Counted from the stretch's first letter, positions 1 through 11,195 are shown. The stretch: DNA of 64,000 nucleotides from G965202665 sp965243835 (GCA_965243835.1 OZ251578.1:2728001-2792000), one strand, 5' to 3'. Program-made: numbers and translations. The notes: generated from the letters alone by a model not told the origin.

Positions 1-699
1 TCTCAAATCACTAGAACTTACATTATCGTATGCTTCAAATAGAGCACGCCCTACTTCACTGTGAGCTAATAAAGCTGTTCTCCAAGTAACCAAAGCAAGG
101 ATAGCTGTTTCTCTAGTTTTAGCGGCAGATCGTGCTTGTAAAGCACCTGACCTAGCAACTTCTGCCATAGAAAACCCAACTTCTTCCTCCCACATATTAG
201 CAACGGCATTCCACGCATCAGATGTAGATTCCCAAGCAGCTTCCAACGCTTCAAATGTGTCCTCAACAGCATCCAAAGTGTCATCTAACATAGTCTTTGC
301 TTCCCCAAAAATTGGACCACCTCCCCAGTCATCGTATCCCTTTTCATTCGCTTCCTCCCAAAGGGATACCCAATTTCTGTAGGCGACTTCAACTACTTCC
401 CAATTTGTCACAGCAGTTTCCCATGCATCTCGGATTCCTTCACCAACGGGCAAAGTGGTGGTCGTGGCAGGGGGCAGGGTGGTGGTGGCAGGGGGCAGGG
501 TGGTGGTCGTGGCAGTAGTGATAGTGGTGGAGGTGGTGGTTGTGGGCGGGGCGGTGGTGGTCGTGGTGGAAGTGGTGGTGGAAGTGGGGGTTGTGGTCGG
601 CGGAGGGGACCCTTCTCCCCCCAGATTATCAGTACTGGTGTCACAAGCAACGGAAGATAGTAAAGCTATGGTTATTATCTTTGCAATAGTAGGGCGCAT
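1..699 (-). CDS. Thr-rich lipoprotein, 3' end outside window
   Basis: An open minus-strand frame runs from an ATG at 699 to the window edge (233 codons, no stop), so the C-terminus lies outside. The N-terminus is a lipoprotein signal: a short basic start, a hydrophobic stretch and the lipobox LSSVAC, with Cys at residue 19. A low-complexity Thr/Pro linker follows (about residues 30-85). Next comes a Trp/Glu/Ala-rich, probably helical region with recurring W-E and A-W spacing, such as DAWETAVTNWE and EAAWESTSDAW. Codon use is clearly less GC-rich than in the neighbours outside the linker, suggesting accessory origin. No known domain was recognised. The Thr-rich linker resembles the tail of the lipoprotein at 23498-24958. 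The lipoprotein call is solid; function is unknown. Confidence 0.75.
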   Translation of the reverse strand, partial: MRPTIAKIITIALLSSVACDTSTDNLGGEGSPPPTTTPTSTTTSTTTTTAPPTTTTSTTITTATTTTLPPATTTLPPATTTTLPVGEGIRDAWETAVTNWEVVEVAYRNWVSLWEEANEKGYDDWGGGPIFGEAKTMLDDTLDAVEDTFEALEAAWESTSDAWNAVANMWEEEVGFSMAEVARSGALQARSAAKTRETAILALVTWRTALLAHSEVGRALFEAYDNVSSSDLR

Positions 700-783
700 G
701 CGGGTATTATAGGCACCAAGGTTCAAAATAGTCAAATCCAACTCGCCGCGTAAGCATTATATCCGATCCGAGAGAGATCAATA

Positions 784-2799
<2,016 letters not shown>

Positions 2800-3144
2800 G
2801 GGAACTCCCGGCGCACCCGCGTGTCACAGGCCCCGGATAGGGTGATATGGTTGAAAGGATGACAACCCCCGATCGGCGACTCCCAGTATAGGCGGGTTCC
2901 GACGGGAGCGGCTTCATCCAAAAACCGGGTATGTTCCAAAGGGAGCCGGAATATAACCGGCGGCGGAGAGGTTTCACTAGTAGAAGCATATCCACCGCAT
3001 AGTACGAACGATGCGTAGTATGTAAAGAACGGCACCGGGACCGTGCAGCCCCCTGGAGACCGGGCGGCGCGACGCCGAATCAAGGATCGCGCGCCCCACC
3101 GGTCAAACGGCTGTAGTGTTGCCCGCAGGGAATGGAGGGAACCC
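2800..3144. promoter_or_regulatory. divergent intergenic region
   Basis: About 345 bp between the divergent YyaL-like and sigma-factor genes. An in-frame upstream ATG for the sigma gene exists at 3043, but a Shine-Dalgarno sequence (GGAGGG, 3135-3140) sits just before the ATG at 3145. An imperfect direct repeat (GCATAGTAC and GCGTAGTAT, about 2997-3020) lies in the middle and could be a regulator site or part of a promoter; this is unverified. No further gene is seen. Confidence 0.4.
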
Positions 3145-4137
3145 ATGGCGACTACCGGCCACGCAGTACAAACCGACATCTCAAACGGGCGCAGCCGCGA
3201 ACTGAGTCGTCTCACCGACGAGCGGGGCCGCCTCACCACCGATCTGGTCGGCCAATACCTGACCGGCATCGGGGAGTACGAGTTGCTCACCGCCGACCAG
3301 GAAGTGGAGTTGGCGCAGACGATCGAGTCCGGCCAGGAAGCCGCCCGCGAGCTGGAGGAGAAAAACCCCCGGCGCAACACCAAAGCGCGCACCGCTTTGG
3401 AACGCAGGATGCGCAAAGGCCTGGAAGCCAAAGACCATTTCCTGACCGCCAACCTGCGGCTGGTGGTGTCCAACGCCCGCAAGTATTCCAACACTTCCGG
3501 GATCGACCTGCTGGATCTGATCCAGGAGGGCAACCTGGGACTGATCCGGGCCGTGGAAAAATTCGACTGGCGCAAGGGCTTCAAGTTCTCCACCTACGCC
3601 ACTTGGTGGATACGGCAAGCCATCACCCGCGCCATCGCCGACAAGTCGCGCACGGTGCGCATCCCCGTCCATCTGCACGACACCCTGGCCTCGGTGCGGG
3701 CCGCCCAGGCCAGCCTGAAAGCGGAGTTGGGCCGGGACCCGAACCCTTCGGAGATCGCGCGGGAGGCGGGAGTGACGGCGGACAAGGTGGAATTGGCCCT
3801 GAGCGTGTCCGACACCGCCTCGCTGGAAAAACCGATCGGCGAAGACGGCGCCCTGTTGGGCGACTTCATCGAAGACGAAGAGGCGGTGGACCCCCTGCGC
3901 CACACCGAAGACCAGGACGTGTACGGGTCGTTGCTCCAATCCATCAAGCGCCTGCCGGATCGGGAAAGCGAAATCCTGTCCCTGCGTTACGGATTCAACG
4001 GCGGCATCCCCCTCACCCTCGAGGAAATCGGCAAGCGGTTCGACCTCACCCGGGAGCGTATTCGCCAACTGGAAAAACTGGCCCTGTGCCGGTTGCGCCA
4101 CCCCTCCTTCGGGATTCGCGAGCAGGACCTCTGGTAA
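3145..4137 (+). CDS. RNA polymerase sigma factor, sigma-70 group 1/2 (SigA/SigB-like)
   Basis: A 330-residue sigma-70 factor that directs RNA polymerase to promoters. Region 1.2 (VGQYLTGIGEYELLTADQE) opens the protein. Regions 2.1-2.4 hold the core-binding and -10 recognition segments, including LIQEGNLGLIRAVEKFD and STYATWWIRQAI. Region 3 follows (RIPVHLHDT), then region 4 with the -35 recognition helix-turn-helix (TLEEIGKRFDLTRERIRQLE). There is no long acidic region 1.1, so it is shorter than most primary factors and may be a group 2 (SigB/HrdB-like) paralogue. The ATG at 3145 was chosen because GGAGGG lies a few bases upstream. It is convergent with the DUF3179 gene, with a 24-bp gap. Confidence 0.93.
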   Translation: MATTGHAVQTDISNGRSRELSRLTDERGRLTTDLVGQYLTGIGEYELLTADQEVELAQTIESGQEAARELEEKNPRRNTKARTALERRMRKGLEAKDHFLTANLRLVVSNARKYSNTSGIDLLDLIQEGNLGLIRAVEKFDWRKGFKFSTYATWWIRQAITRAIADKSRTVRIPVHLHDTLASVRAAQASLKAELGRDPNPSEIAREAGVTADKVELALSVSDTASLEKPIGEDGALLGDFIEDEEAVDPLRHTEDQDVYGSLLQSIKRLPDRESEILSLRYGFNGGIPLTLEEIGKRFDLTRERIRQLEKLALCRLRHPSFGIREQDLW

Positions 4138-4161
4138 CCGCGGGGGCTTCCCCGACCGGGT

Positions 4162-5541
4162 TCAGGGGTCTTGGTACACCGTCCCGCCGGGGAAGAAAGC
4201 CGCCCAGGCGAACCAGAACTCGTTGCGGTGGTCGGCCAACCGCAACCGGGCGCCGGCCAAGGGGCCGTCCACCGCCACGCCGAGCAGGTTCCAGGCGGAA
4301 CCGGTTTCGGCGTCCCGGAACGACTCGCCTTCTTTGGAGAAGGTAAGAACCCGGCCGTCCGCCTCGGCCAGAAAAGCCACCCCGGTGCCGATGGTGCGGC
4401 TGTCGGAGATGAGGCCGCGGTCCAGGGCGTCGGCGGTTTCCCCGCCCCAGAATACGGCCACCGGAACGCCCCCCACCGCATCGTTGACCGCCCCCGCCCG
4501 GGAAATAACCGAAAAGGGATAAGCCCGTTCCTCGCCCCCGGCGGTCACCCCCACCACCCGCTCCAAAGCCGGGAAACGGGGATCGGGCTCCCCGGTGAAA
4601 AAACCGTACGGCCGGGGGCGGCTCGAATAACCCTCATAGGGGTTGCTCTCGTATCCGCTCCCGTAACCGGTGTCGCGGGAAAGCGACCGGCCCTGCGGGT
4701 AAGAGAGGGCGAAGTCCCCGAAAGAGACGATGGCCGCCGGAAGGCGGGTCAGCTCCGCTCCTTGATGACGGCCCACGATCCCCTCCCCGGTGGCTTGTTG
4801 CCATAAGGAAACGGTGCGGTCGTCCCACATCACCAGGTCGGAGTGGCGCAACAGGCCCGACACTCCCAACCTGATCTCCTCACCGTCCAAACGCCGGTCG
4901 AAAATCAGGGCGGTGTTGCACAGCGGACAGTAGGTGACCGCCACCGGGACGTCCCCGATGCGGTCGTTGACGATCTCGTGGCGGTGCAGGATGCCCAGCG
5001 GATAGAAACGGGCCTCCCCCCCGACCAGGGCCAGCATCCCCGGCGCCCGGTCGTCCAGCCATTCCCCCGCCTCGGCGACGGTTTCGAACGCCGGGTCGTC
5101 GATCGGGGGAATGGCGTCCCGGGGATCCGACCTCGGGATGCCCAACTGCAACTCGCCCAAGTCAATGGAGCTCCTGCTCCAGTCGGTGGGCCAGTCGTCG
5201 GTGGCCGCCGCCACCGACGAATCCAGCCGGCCGATGTCCGGGCCGGCGGCGGCAGTGGTGGAAACCGCATCTCCGGCGGAGATCGCGTCGGCGGCGGATA
5301 CGGTCGTGGAAACCGACTCCGCGGCGGGGGGCATGGTCGTCGTCGCAACGCCGGAGGTCGACGACGAACGGGAGGCGGCCGCGGTGGTAGAGGGAGCGGC
5401 GGACGATTCGGAGACGGGCGCAACGGCGGAGGCAGGGGCGGAGTCGGGGGCCGTCCCCGTTTCCTGTCCGCAAGCCGCCGCCGTCCATGCCCAGACCGCC
5501 AGCATGCCCGGCAGGAACCAACGCATCGCTCCAGTTGACAT
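4162..5541 (-). CDS. DUF3179 domain-containing lipoprotein
   Basis: A secreted lipoprotein of 459 residues. The ATG at 5541 is preferred over the longer frame because GGAG precedes it and a lipoprotein signal follows directly, with Cys after WTAAA. A Ser/Thr/Ala-rich low-complexity linker of about 80 residues precedes the conserved C-terminal domain of about 300 residues. That domain has DUF3179 hallmarks: YPLGILHRHEIVND, VTYCPLCNTALIFDR, a serine-histidine pair in GLLRHSDLVMWD, and a duplicated half with FSVISRAGAVND. The CPLC motif may bind metal or act in redox; the family has no established function. It is divergent from kgd, with about 137 bp between. Confidence 0.85.
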   Translation of the reverse strand: MSTGAMRWFLPGMLAVWAWTAAACGQETGTAPDSAPASAVAPVSESSAAPSTTAAASRSSSTSGVATTTMPPAAESVSTTVSAADAISAGDAVSTTAAAGPDIGRLDSSVAAATDDWPTDWSRSSIDLGELQLGIPRSDPRDAIPPIDDPAFETVAEAGEWLDDRAPGMLALVGGEARFYPLGILHRHEIVNDRIGDVPVAVTYCPLCNTALIFDRRLDGEEIRLGVSGLLRHSDLVMWDDRTVSLWQQATGEGIVGRHQGAELTRLPAAIVSFGDFALSYPQGRSLSRDTGYGSGYESNPYEGYSSRPRPYGFFTGEPDPRFPALERVVGVTAGGEERAYPFSVISRAGAVNDAVGGVPVAVFWGGETADALDRGLISDSRTIGTGVAFLAEADGRVLTFSKEGESFRDAETGSAWNLLGVAVDGPLAGARLRLADHRNEFWFAWAAFFPGGTVYQDP

Positions 5542-5665
5542 GGTCTCCAAACTAACCGCAACCCATGACAAACGGCCCGCGTCCGTCAAACCCGGCGCAC
5601 CCCGCTCGACGCCCCGGACCAGGCGACCCGCATCCCTCTTGCCCGCCGGAGTCCGCAAAGTTCGG

Positions 5666-5671
5666 TATTAT
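5666..5671 (+). promoter_or_regulatory. candidate -10 box of kgd (leaderless transcript)
   Basis: TATTAT ends 7 nt before the ATG at 5679, and no Shine-Dalgarno sequence is present between them. Transcription starting at the usual distance would begin at or beside the A of the start codon, giving a leaderless mRNA as is common in actinobacteria. No well-spaced -35 box is evident. Confidence 0.45.
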
Positions 5672-5678
5672 TCAGTTT

Positions 5679-8600
5679 ATGGCCGACCTAGAACCTGCGG
5701 AAACCGCTCCCGGACGGGACTTTGGCCCCAACCAGTGGATGGTGGAGGAAATGCTCCGCCGCTACCAGACGGCTCCCGAATCGGTGACCCCCGCTTGGCG
5801 GGAATTTTTTGCGGGGGACTCTCCCGCCCTCTCCATCCCGGAAATGGGAGGACCGGCGATCCGGGAGGCGGAAGTGGTCACCGCCCCAGCCCCGCCCGTC
5901 CCGCCTCCGTCCGCCCCCGCCGTCTCCCCCAACGGTCCGGCCGCGGCGCCGGAGGAACCAGAGGCGGAGGGAGTGGAGAAACTGACGGGCATACCGGGCC
6001 GCATCTCGGCGGCGATGGACGACAGCCTGGAAGTTCCCACCGCCACCTCGGTGCGCAACATGCCCGCCAAACTGCTGGAGGTCAACCGGCGCATCCTCAA
6101 CAACCAGTTGCAACGGCGCATCAAGGGGGGCAAGGTCAGTTTCACCCACCTGATCGGCTGGGCGGTGATCCGGGCCCTGCGGGAAATGCCGGAAATGAAC
6201 GTCTCCTATCACCCGGTGGGGGGAGCTCCGGGCCGGGTGATCCACAAGCAGGTGAACCTGGGACTGGCCATGGACATGGAAGGCCGGGACGGGGGCCGGA
6301 TTCTGGTGGTGCCCAACATCAAAGGCGCCGAAGGGATGGACTTCGAGGATTACTGGCAGGAATACCAGTCGCTGGTGCGGCGGGTGCAGGGGGGCAAGGC
6401 GACTCCCGACGATTACGCGGGCACCACCGTCACCCTCACCAACCCGGGCACGGTGGGGACGGTGCATTCCGTTCCCCGGCTGATGAAAGGCCAGGGGCTG
6501 ATCGTGGGGGTGGGGGCCATCGAGCATCCGCCCGAATATCAGGGGGCGGACCGGGGAACGATCGCCCGGCTGGGCATCGGCAAGGTGATCAGCATTTCCA
6601 GCACCTACGACCACCGGGTCATCCAGGGTGCCCAGTCGGGCCGTTTCCTGTCGCTGGTCAACGAATTCCTGCGGGGCGGACGCAACTTCTACGATGACAT
6701 TTTCAACTCCACCCGCATGCCGTACACGCCGGCCCAGTGGGCGGTGGATGACAACCCCCCCTTCGGCACCCCCGCCTGGGCGGAAAAACAGGCGCAAGTG
6801 TTCAGCATGATCAACGCCTACCGGGTGCGGGGGCATCTCATCGCCCAGTTGGACCCCCTGATGCAGGAGCCCCCTTCCATGCCGGCCGAGCTGGATCCGC
6901 TCACCTACGGGCTGACCATCTGGGACCTGGACCGGGAGTTCGCCACCAACGGGGTGGGCGGGGAAAGCATCCTCACTTTGGGGGAGTTGCTGGGGCGGTT
7001 GCGGGACGCCTACTGCCGCACCATCGGCATCGAATACATGCACATCCAGGACCAGGATGAAAAAACCTGGTTGCAACACCGGCTGGAACGGCGCATCCGA
7101 CCTCCCTCCTCCGAGGAAAAAATAGAAATCCTGACCCGGCTCAACCAAGCGGAGGCTTTCGAAACGTTCCTGCACACCAAATACGTGGGGCAGAAGCGCT
7201 TCGGGCTGGAAGGGGTGGAAAGCCTGATTCCGTTGCTGACCTCCCTGCTGGACGAAGCGGCCGGAGACGACATCCTGGAAGTGATCATCGGAATGTCCCA
7301 TCGGGGGCGGCTGAATGTGCTGGCCAACGTGGCGGGCAAAAGCCATTCCCGCATTTTCCGGGAGTTCGAAGACGAAGACCCGCAGACCATCCAGGGTTCC
7401 GGCGACGTCCGTCACCATCTGGGGGCGGTGGGGCGGTACCGATCCCGGGACGGCAACGAAGTGACGGTGCAGCTGATTCCCAACCCCAGCCATCTGGAGG
7501 CGGTGGATCCGGTGTTGGAGGGGATGGCCCGGGCCAAGCAGGAAAACCTGGGCAAACTGGGTTACACCCAAATCCTGCCGGTGCTGATGCACGGGGACGC
7601 CGCCTTCGCCGGACAGGGGGTGGTGCTGGAAACCCTCAACCTGTCGCAACTGATGGGTTACCGCACCGGCGGCACCATTCACATCATCGTCAACAACCAG
7701 GTCGGGTTCACCACCTCCTCCATAGACGCCCGTTCCAGCCATTACGCCACCGATGCCGCCAAAGCGGTGGGGGCGCCCATCCTGCATGTCAACGCCGACG
7801 ACCCGGAGGCGGTGGTGCGGGCCACCAGCCTGGCCTTCACTTACCGGCAAATTTTCGCCAAAGACGTGATCATCGACATGATCGGCTACCGGCGCCGGGG
7901 GCACAACGAGGGGGACGAGCCGTCTTTCACCCAACCGTTGATGTACCGGAGAATCGACGAGCGGCCTTCGGTGCGCCGGCTGTACCTGGACCGGCTGGTG
8001 AACACCGGGGAGTTGACCGAAGAGGAGGCGGAACGCATCGCCGCCGATTTCCACAACCTGCTGCAGGCCGAGTTTGAACGGGACGCCGCCGCCGAAACCC
8101 GCCCCCGCCGTTTCTTGGCCGCCACCCGGTTGCGCGCCGAGTTCGAACAGGACGCGGCCGCCGAGCAAATCGCCTTGCAGGAGGCGGAGCAGGAAGTGTC
8201 CGACCCGCCCACCGCGGTCCATCTGGAGTTGCTGGCCGAGTTGAACCGGTACGTGAACACGCCCCCCGTCGGGTTCACGGTCCATCCCAAACTGCAACGG
8301 GTGCTGACCGGCCGCGACAAACTGTTCGAGGAGGGGAAAGCCGACTGGGCCATGGCCGAATACTTCGCCTTCGGGTCGTTGGCCGAGGAGGGAACCTGGG
8401 TGCGGGTGGCGGGAGAGGATTCGGCGCGGGGCACATTCAGCCACCGCCACGCCTCCCTGGTGGATTTTGAAACCGGCGAGGAGTGGATGGCCCTGGCGGA
8501 GCGCACTTTTGACACGGCCCGGGTGCGTTTCGTCGATTCCCTGTTGTCCGAGTTCGCGGCCATGGGGTTTGAATACGGTTACTCCCTGGAACGGCCGGAC

Positions 8601-9353
8601 AGCCTGGTGGCCTGGGAAGCGCAGTTCGGGGACTTCGCCAACGGCGCCCAGGTGATATTCGACACTTTCCTGTCGGCGGCGGAGGACAAATGGGGGCTGG
8701 CTTCGGGGCTGGTGGTGCTCCTCCCCCACGGCTACGAAGGCCAGGGACCGGAGCATTCCTCCGCCCGGATTGAACGCTACCTGCAGATGGCGGCCGAGAA
8801 CAATATGCGCATCCTGTATCCGTCGCAAGCCTCCCAAATGTTCCACCTTTTGCGCCGGCAAGTGCTGGCCCGCCCCCTGCGGCCGGCGATTGTGTTCTCC
8901 CCCAAGTCGCTGTTGCGCACCCATCCCTCTTTCAGTCCGTTGACCGATTTCACGCACGGCCGCCTGCAGGGGGTCATCCCCGACCCCGACCCGCCCGGGG
9001 AAGCGCGGGTGATAGTGTTCTGTTCGGGGAAGGTTTTCTACGAGATCCGCCGACTGCGGGAGGAGCGGGAGGTTTCCGGGATGGCGGTGCACCGCATCGA
9101 GGAGCTGTATCCGCTGGACGAGTCCCACCTGCGGGAACTATTGGAGGCCTCCCCCGGGGCGCGGGTGGCCTGGTTGCAGGAGGAACCGGCCAATATGGGA
9201 CCCGCCTTCTACATGCAGCCCCGTCTCTCCCGAATAGCCGGGCGGGAAGTCGCGGCGCTGAGCCGTCCGGAAAGCGCCTCCCCCGCCGCCGGTAGCCACC
9301 GCCGCCACAAACAGGAACAGACCCGGCTGATGGACGAACTGTTCTCCCTCTGA
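5679..9353 (+). CDS. kgd: multifunctional 2-oxoglutarate metabolism enzyme (fused E2-E1, Kgd/OdhA type)
   Basis: A 1224-residue fusion that serves the 2-oxoglutarate step of the TCA cycle as thiamine-diphosphate decarboxylase/dehydrogenase plus succinyltransferase core. Order: a short N-terminal E1 helix segment (FGPNQWMVEEMLRRYQ), a Pro/Ala-rich linker (about 60-105), and an E2 acyltransferase domain without a lipoyl domain (about 115-340; ISSTYDHRVIQGA holds the catalytic His). The E1 domain follows, with GMSHRGRLNVLANV, HGDAAFAGQGVV and the transketolase-like C-terminal part. This architecture is characteristic of Actinomycetota. The ATG at 5679 is supported by the N-terminal motif and the adjacent -10 element, although the frame is open further upstream. 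Residues about 795-840 carry a small internal duplication (EFERDAAAE and EFEQDAAAE). Confidence 0.95.
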   Translation: MADLEPAETAPGRDFGPNQWMVEEMLRRYQTAPESVTPAWREFFAGDSPALSIPEMGGPAIREAEVVTAPAPPVPPPSAPAVSPNGPAAAPEEPEAEGVEKLTGIPGRISAAMDDSLEVPTATSVRNMPAKLLEVNRRILNNQLQRRIKGGKVSFTHLIGWAVIRALREMPEMNVSYHPVGGAPGRVIHKQVNLGLAMDMEGRDGGRILVVPNIKGAEGMDFEDYWQEYQSLVRRVQGGKATPDDYAGTTVTLTNPGTVGTVHSVPRLMKGQGLIVGVGAIEHPPEYQGADRGTIARLGIGKVISISSTYDHRVIQGAQSGRFLSLVNEFLRGGRNFYDDIFNSTRMPYTPAQWAVDDNPPFGTPAWAEKQAQVFSMINAYRVRGHLIAQLDPLMQEPPSMPAELDPLTYGLTIWDLDREFATNGVGGESILTLGELLGRLRDAYCRTIGIEYMHIQDQDEKTWLQHRLERRIRPPSSEEKIEILTRLNQAEAFETFLHTKYVGQKRFGLEGVESLIPLLTSLLDEAAGDDILEVIIGMSHRGRLNVLANVAGKSHSRIFREFEDEDPQTIQGSGDVRHHLGAVGRYRSRDGNEVTVQLIPNPSHLEAVDPVLEGMARAKQENLGKLGYTQILPVLMHGDAAFAGQGVVLETLNLSQLMGYRTGGTIHIIVNNQVGFTTSSIDARSSHYATDAAKAVGAPILHVNADDPEAVVRATSLAFTYRQIFAKDVIIDMIGYRRRGHNEGDEPSFTQPLMYRRIDERPSVRRLYLDRLVNTGELTEEEAERIAADFHNLLQAEFERDAAAETRPRRFLAATRLRAEFEQDAAAEQIALQEAEQEVSDPPTAVHLELLAELNRYVNTPPVGFTVHPKLQRVLTGRDKLFEEGKADWAMAEYFAFGSLAEEGTWVRVAGEDSARGTFSHRHASLVDFETGEEWMALAERTFDTARVRFVDSLLSEFAAMGFEYGYSLERPDSLVAWEAQFGDFANGAQVIFDTFLSAAEDKWGLASGLVVLLPHGYEGQGPEHSSARIERYLQMAAENNMRILYPSQASQMFHLLRRQVLARPLRPAIVFSPKSLLRTHPSFSPLTDFTHGRLQGVIPDPDPPGEARVIVFCSGKVFYEIRRLREEREVSGMAVHRIEELYPLDESHLRELLEASPGARVAWLQEEPANMGPAFYMQPRLSRIAGREVAALSRPESASPAAGSHRRHKQEQTRLMDELFSL

Positions 9354-9392
9354 ACCGGGGGCGGGGGCGGTCCGGGGGCCGAGGCTGATGCG

Positions 9393-10259
9393 TCAGGAAC
9401 CGGGCGGGGCCAGGTAGTTGGAAGCGACGGTGCGGCCCTCCGCCAAGTCGAACACCCAGGTGGACCCCTTCTGAACGGGCAGGCCCGCCCAGTCGCCCAG
9501 CATTTCCCGCAGGGCGTTGATCAGATTGGGGCCGTGTGAGCAAAGCAGGGTCGTCCCCCGCCGATGGGCGTCCAGCAGGGCGCGGGTCTCCTCCGGGCCG
9601 GCCATCTCCCACAAACTGCGGGTCACGGTGCGGTCCAGGCCGCGGGACAAAGCCAACGGGTCCACCGTCTGCTGACAGCGCACCGCCGGGCTGGTCAGGA
9701 TGCGGTCGATCTCAAATGCGGCCAGCTGGGACGCCATCCCCCGGGCTTGGCGGTCCCCTTTTTTGGACAGGGGGCGCAACGAGTCGTCGCCGTCCCAGGT
9801 TCCCCGCACCCCGGCATGGGCGTGGCGGGTGAGCAGAATGCGGTCCGCAGGGGCGGTCCAGTCTCCGGGCAGGCCGGCCGCGAACTCCCGGTCCACCTCA
9901 TGGGTGAGATGTTTGACCAGTTTGCCGGGGCGCACCCAGCGCACCCGGTCCACTTCCCGACCGGGGCGGAACTTGCCTTCGCCGACCCGCATCGCCCAAT
10001 AGGAAACCTCTTTGTGGCGGCCGGAACGTTTAACGTAGCGGGTCATTCCCAAAAAGCGCCCTAAGACAACGGGCAGGGAGGTTTCCTCCGCCGCTTCCCG
10101 GGCCGCGCATTGGATCAGGCTTTCGCCTTCCTCCAACCTGCCTTTGGGGAAAGTCCAGTCGTCGTAGGCGGGACGATGCGCCAACAACACCTCCGTTTTT
10201 CCGTCCCTGGCGCGCCACAGCACGCCGCCCGCGGCCAGCTCGATCAACTGGTCGTTCAT
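9393..10259 (-). CDS. Nudix hydrolase fused to histidine phosphatase (MutT1-like)
   Basis: A 288-residue two-domain enzyme. The N-terminal Nudix domain has the box G-x5-E-x7-RE-x2-EE (GRLEEGESLIQ, then AAREAAEETS, about residues 40-62). The C-terminal half is a histidine phosphatase (branch 1) with catalytic LLTRHAHAG and a later LLCSHGPN. Known MutT1 enzymes of actinobacteria hydrolyse 8-oxo-dGTP and diadenosine polyphosphates, sanitising nucleotide pools; substrate here is inferred. The ATG at 10259 overlaps the stop of the upstream LOG gene by 4 nt (ATGA), so the two are probably translationally coupled. It is convergent with kgd. Confidence 0.9.
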   Translation of the reverse strand: MNDQLIELAAGGVLWRARDGKTEVLLAHRPAYDDWTFPKGRLEEGESLIQCAAREAAEETSLPVVLGRFLGMTRYVKRSGRHKEVSYWAMRVGEGKFRPGREVDRVRWVRPGKLVKHLTHEVDREFAAGLPGDWTAPADRILLTRHAHAGVRGTWDGDDSLRPLSKKGDRQARGMASQLAAFEIDRILTSPAVRCQQTVDPLALSRGLDRTVTRSLWEMAGPEETRALLDAHRRGTTLLCSHGPNLINALREMLGDWAGLPVQKGSTWVFDLAEGRTVASNYLAPPGS

Positions 10260-10798
10260 AGGGTTCGGTCCCGGATCAGGGACACCGCCTGCGCCGGGGA
10301 GTCGGCGAAGAGCACCAACCCGGCGGGGACGGAGAGGAGGTTTTCCAGGTGTTCCACCAGCGAACGCCACGGGCCGCCCAAGGCGACCACCGGCGGGGAC
10401 GGGGCCTGCCGCAACGGGGCCAGATAGGCGTCGTTCCAGTAGACGGCCAGTTCGGTAAAGGTGCCGATGGAGCCGGGCAGGACCAGGGCGGCGCAGGTGC
10501 GGAGCCGCATCTGGTGCAACCGTTCGGTAAGCGAGCCGGTGCGGACTTCTTCGGTCAGGAACCGGTTGGCCCCCACCCGGCCGGGAAAGAAAGGGGGCAC
10601 GGTCACCCCGATCACCCGCCCCCCGGCGGCGGCCGCCCCTTGCGAGACGGCCGCCATCAATCCGTCGTAGCCTCCGTTCACCACCCCGAACCCGGCCTCG
10701 GCCAACAGGCGCCCCGCCTCCATAGCCATCGCATAGTCCCCATCACCCGGCTCCGTCCGCGACGACCCGAACACGGCGACGTTGTTGCCCTCCATCAC
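10256..10798 (-). CDS. LOG family protein (lysine decarboxylase-like Rossmann fold)
   Basis: A 180-residue protein of the TIGR00730/LOG-like superfamily. It has a Rossmann-type start (VAVFGSSRTEPGD), GGYDGLMAAVSQGA, and a variant of the family PGGxGTxxE motif (LPGSIGTFTEL). LOG enzymes release cytokinin bases from their monophosphates; bacterial members may act as nucleotide monophosphate phosphoribohydrolases. A substitution at the second Gly of the motif means activity is uncertain. It is first in a two-gene unit with the Nudix fusion (4-nt overlap). A fragment of its 5' end recurs between the two downstream HicB-like genes. Confidence 0.8.
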   Translation of the reverse strand: MMEGNNVAVFGSSRTEPGDGDYAMAMEAGRLLAEAGFGVVNGGYDGLMAAVSQGAAAAGGRVIGVTVPPFFPGRVGANRFLTEEVRTGSLTERLHQMRLRTCAALVLPGSIGTFTELAVYWNDAYLAPLRQAPSPPVVALGGPWRSLVEHLENLLSVPAGLVLFADSPAQAVSLIRDRTL

Positions 10799-10887
10799 CC
10801 TCCCATCCTACCCGCCCGTTGCCCTCCCGCGCGACTAGGCGAAGTCGCATACACGCAGTGTAATGTGGTCAATATTACGGCAAGCAG

Positions 10888-10910
10888 GCCTCGGCTGGGA
10901 CGGCCGAGGC
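10888..10910 (+). promoter_or_regulatory. inverted repeat in hicB-like leader
   Basis: A perfect 8-bp inverted repeat, GCCTCGGC and GCCGAGGC with a 7-nt centre, lies just before the Shine-Dalgarno run of the first HicB-like gene. In the second copy (11314-11333) the same element is partly eroded, and only the inner pairs remain. It could be an autoregulatory operator or an mRNA hairpin near the ribosome-binding site. Confidence 0.45.
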
Positions 10911-10932
10911 AGGAAAGGGAAAGGTGATTTCT

Positions 10933-11193
10933 ATGAAATACGACGCCTTGATTGAACCTACCCCGGAGGGGTGGTGCGGATGCGCGGTCGGTCTGCCGGT
11001 CATCGGCGTCGGGGACACCATCGAAGATACCTTGCAGGATGTGGCTGAGGCGGCGGCTCTCTACGTAGAAGCGATGACCGGGGACAACCAACCCATACCC
11101 CCGCCCGCACAGTACGATGGCCCGCCTCTGGAGCCGGGCGGACGCATCCTCCCCCAAGCCATCGCCGTCGAAATACCCGTTTTAGCCCCGTAA
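10933..11193 (+). CDS. HicB-like antitoxin domain protein, copy 1
   Basis: An 86-residue protein with the HicB/UPF0150 partial RNase H-like fold: KYDALIEPTPEGWCGCAVGL, then a Gly turn (GVGDTIEDTLQDV) and a helix predicted to be amphipathic. HicB proteins normally neutralise the HicA mRNA interferase; no HicA (small dsRBD-like ORF with catalytic His) is seen next to it, so this is an orphan or a stand-alone regulator. Start is the ATG at 10933 or the in-frame GTG at 10924; a purine-rich Shine-Dalgarno run ends near 10923. The C-terminal tail (GGRILPQAIAVEIP) is shared almost exactly with copy 2. Confidence 0.75.
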   Translation: MKYDALIEPTPEGWCGCAVGLPVIGVGDTIEDTLQDVAEAAALYVEAMTGDNQPIPPPAQYDGPPLEPGGRILPQAIAVEIPVLAP

Positions 11194-11195
11194 CG

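Noticed and set aside
5688..9128. 1146-codon antisense frame over kgd
   Set aside because: Shadow of a GC-rich coding region; kgd on the + strand has complete motifs, and the antisense product has none.
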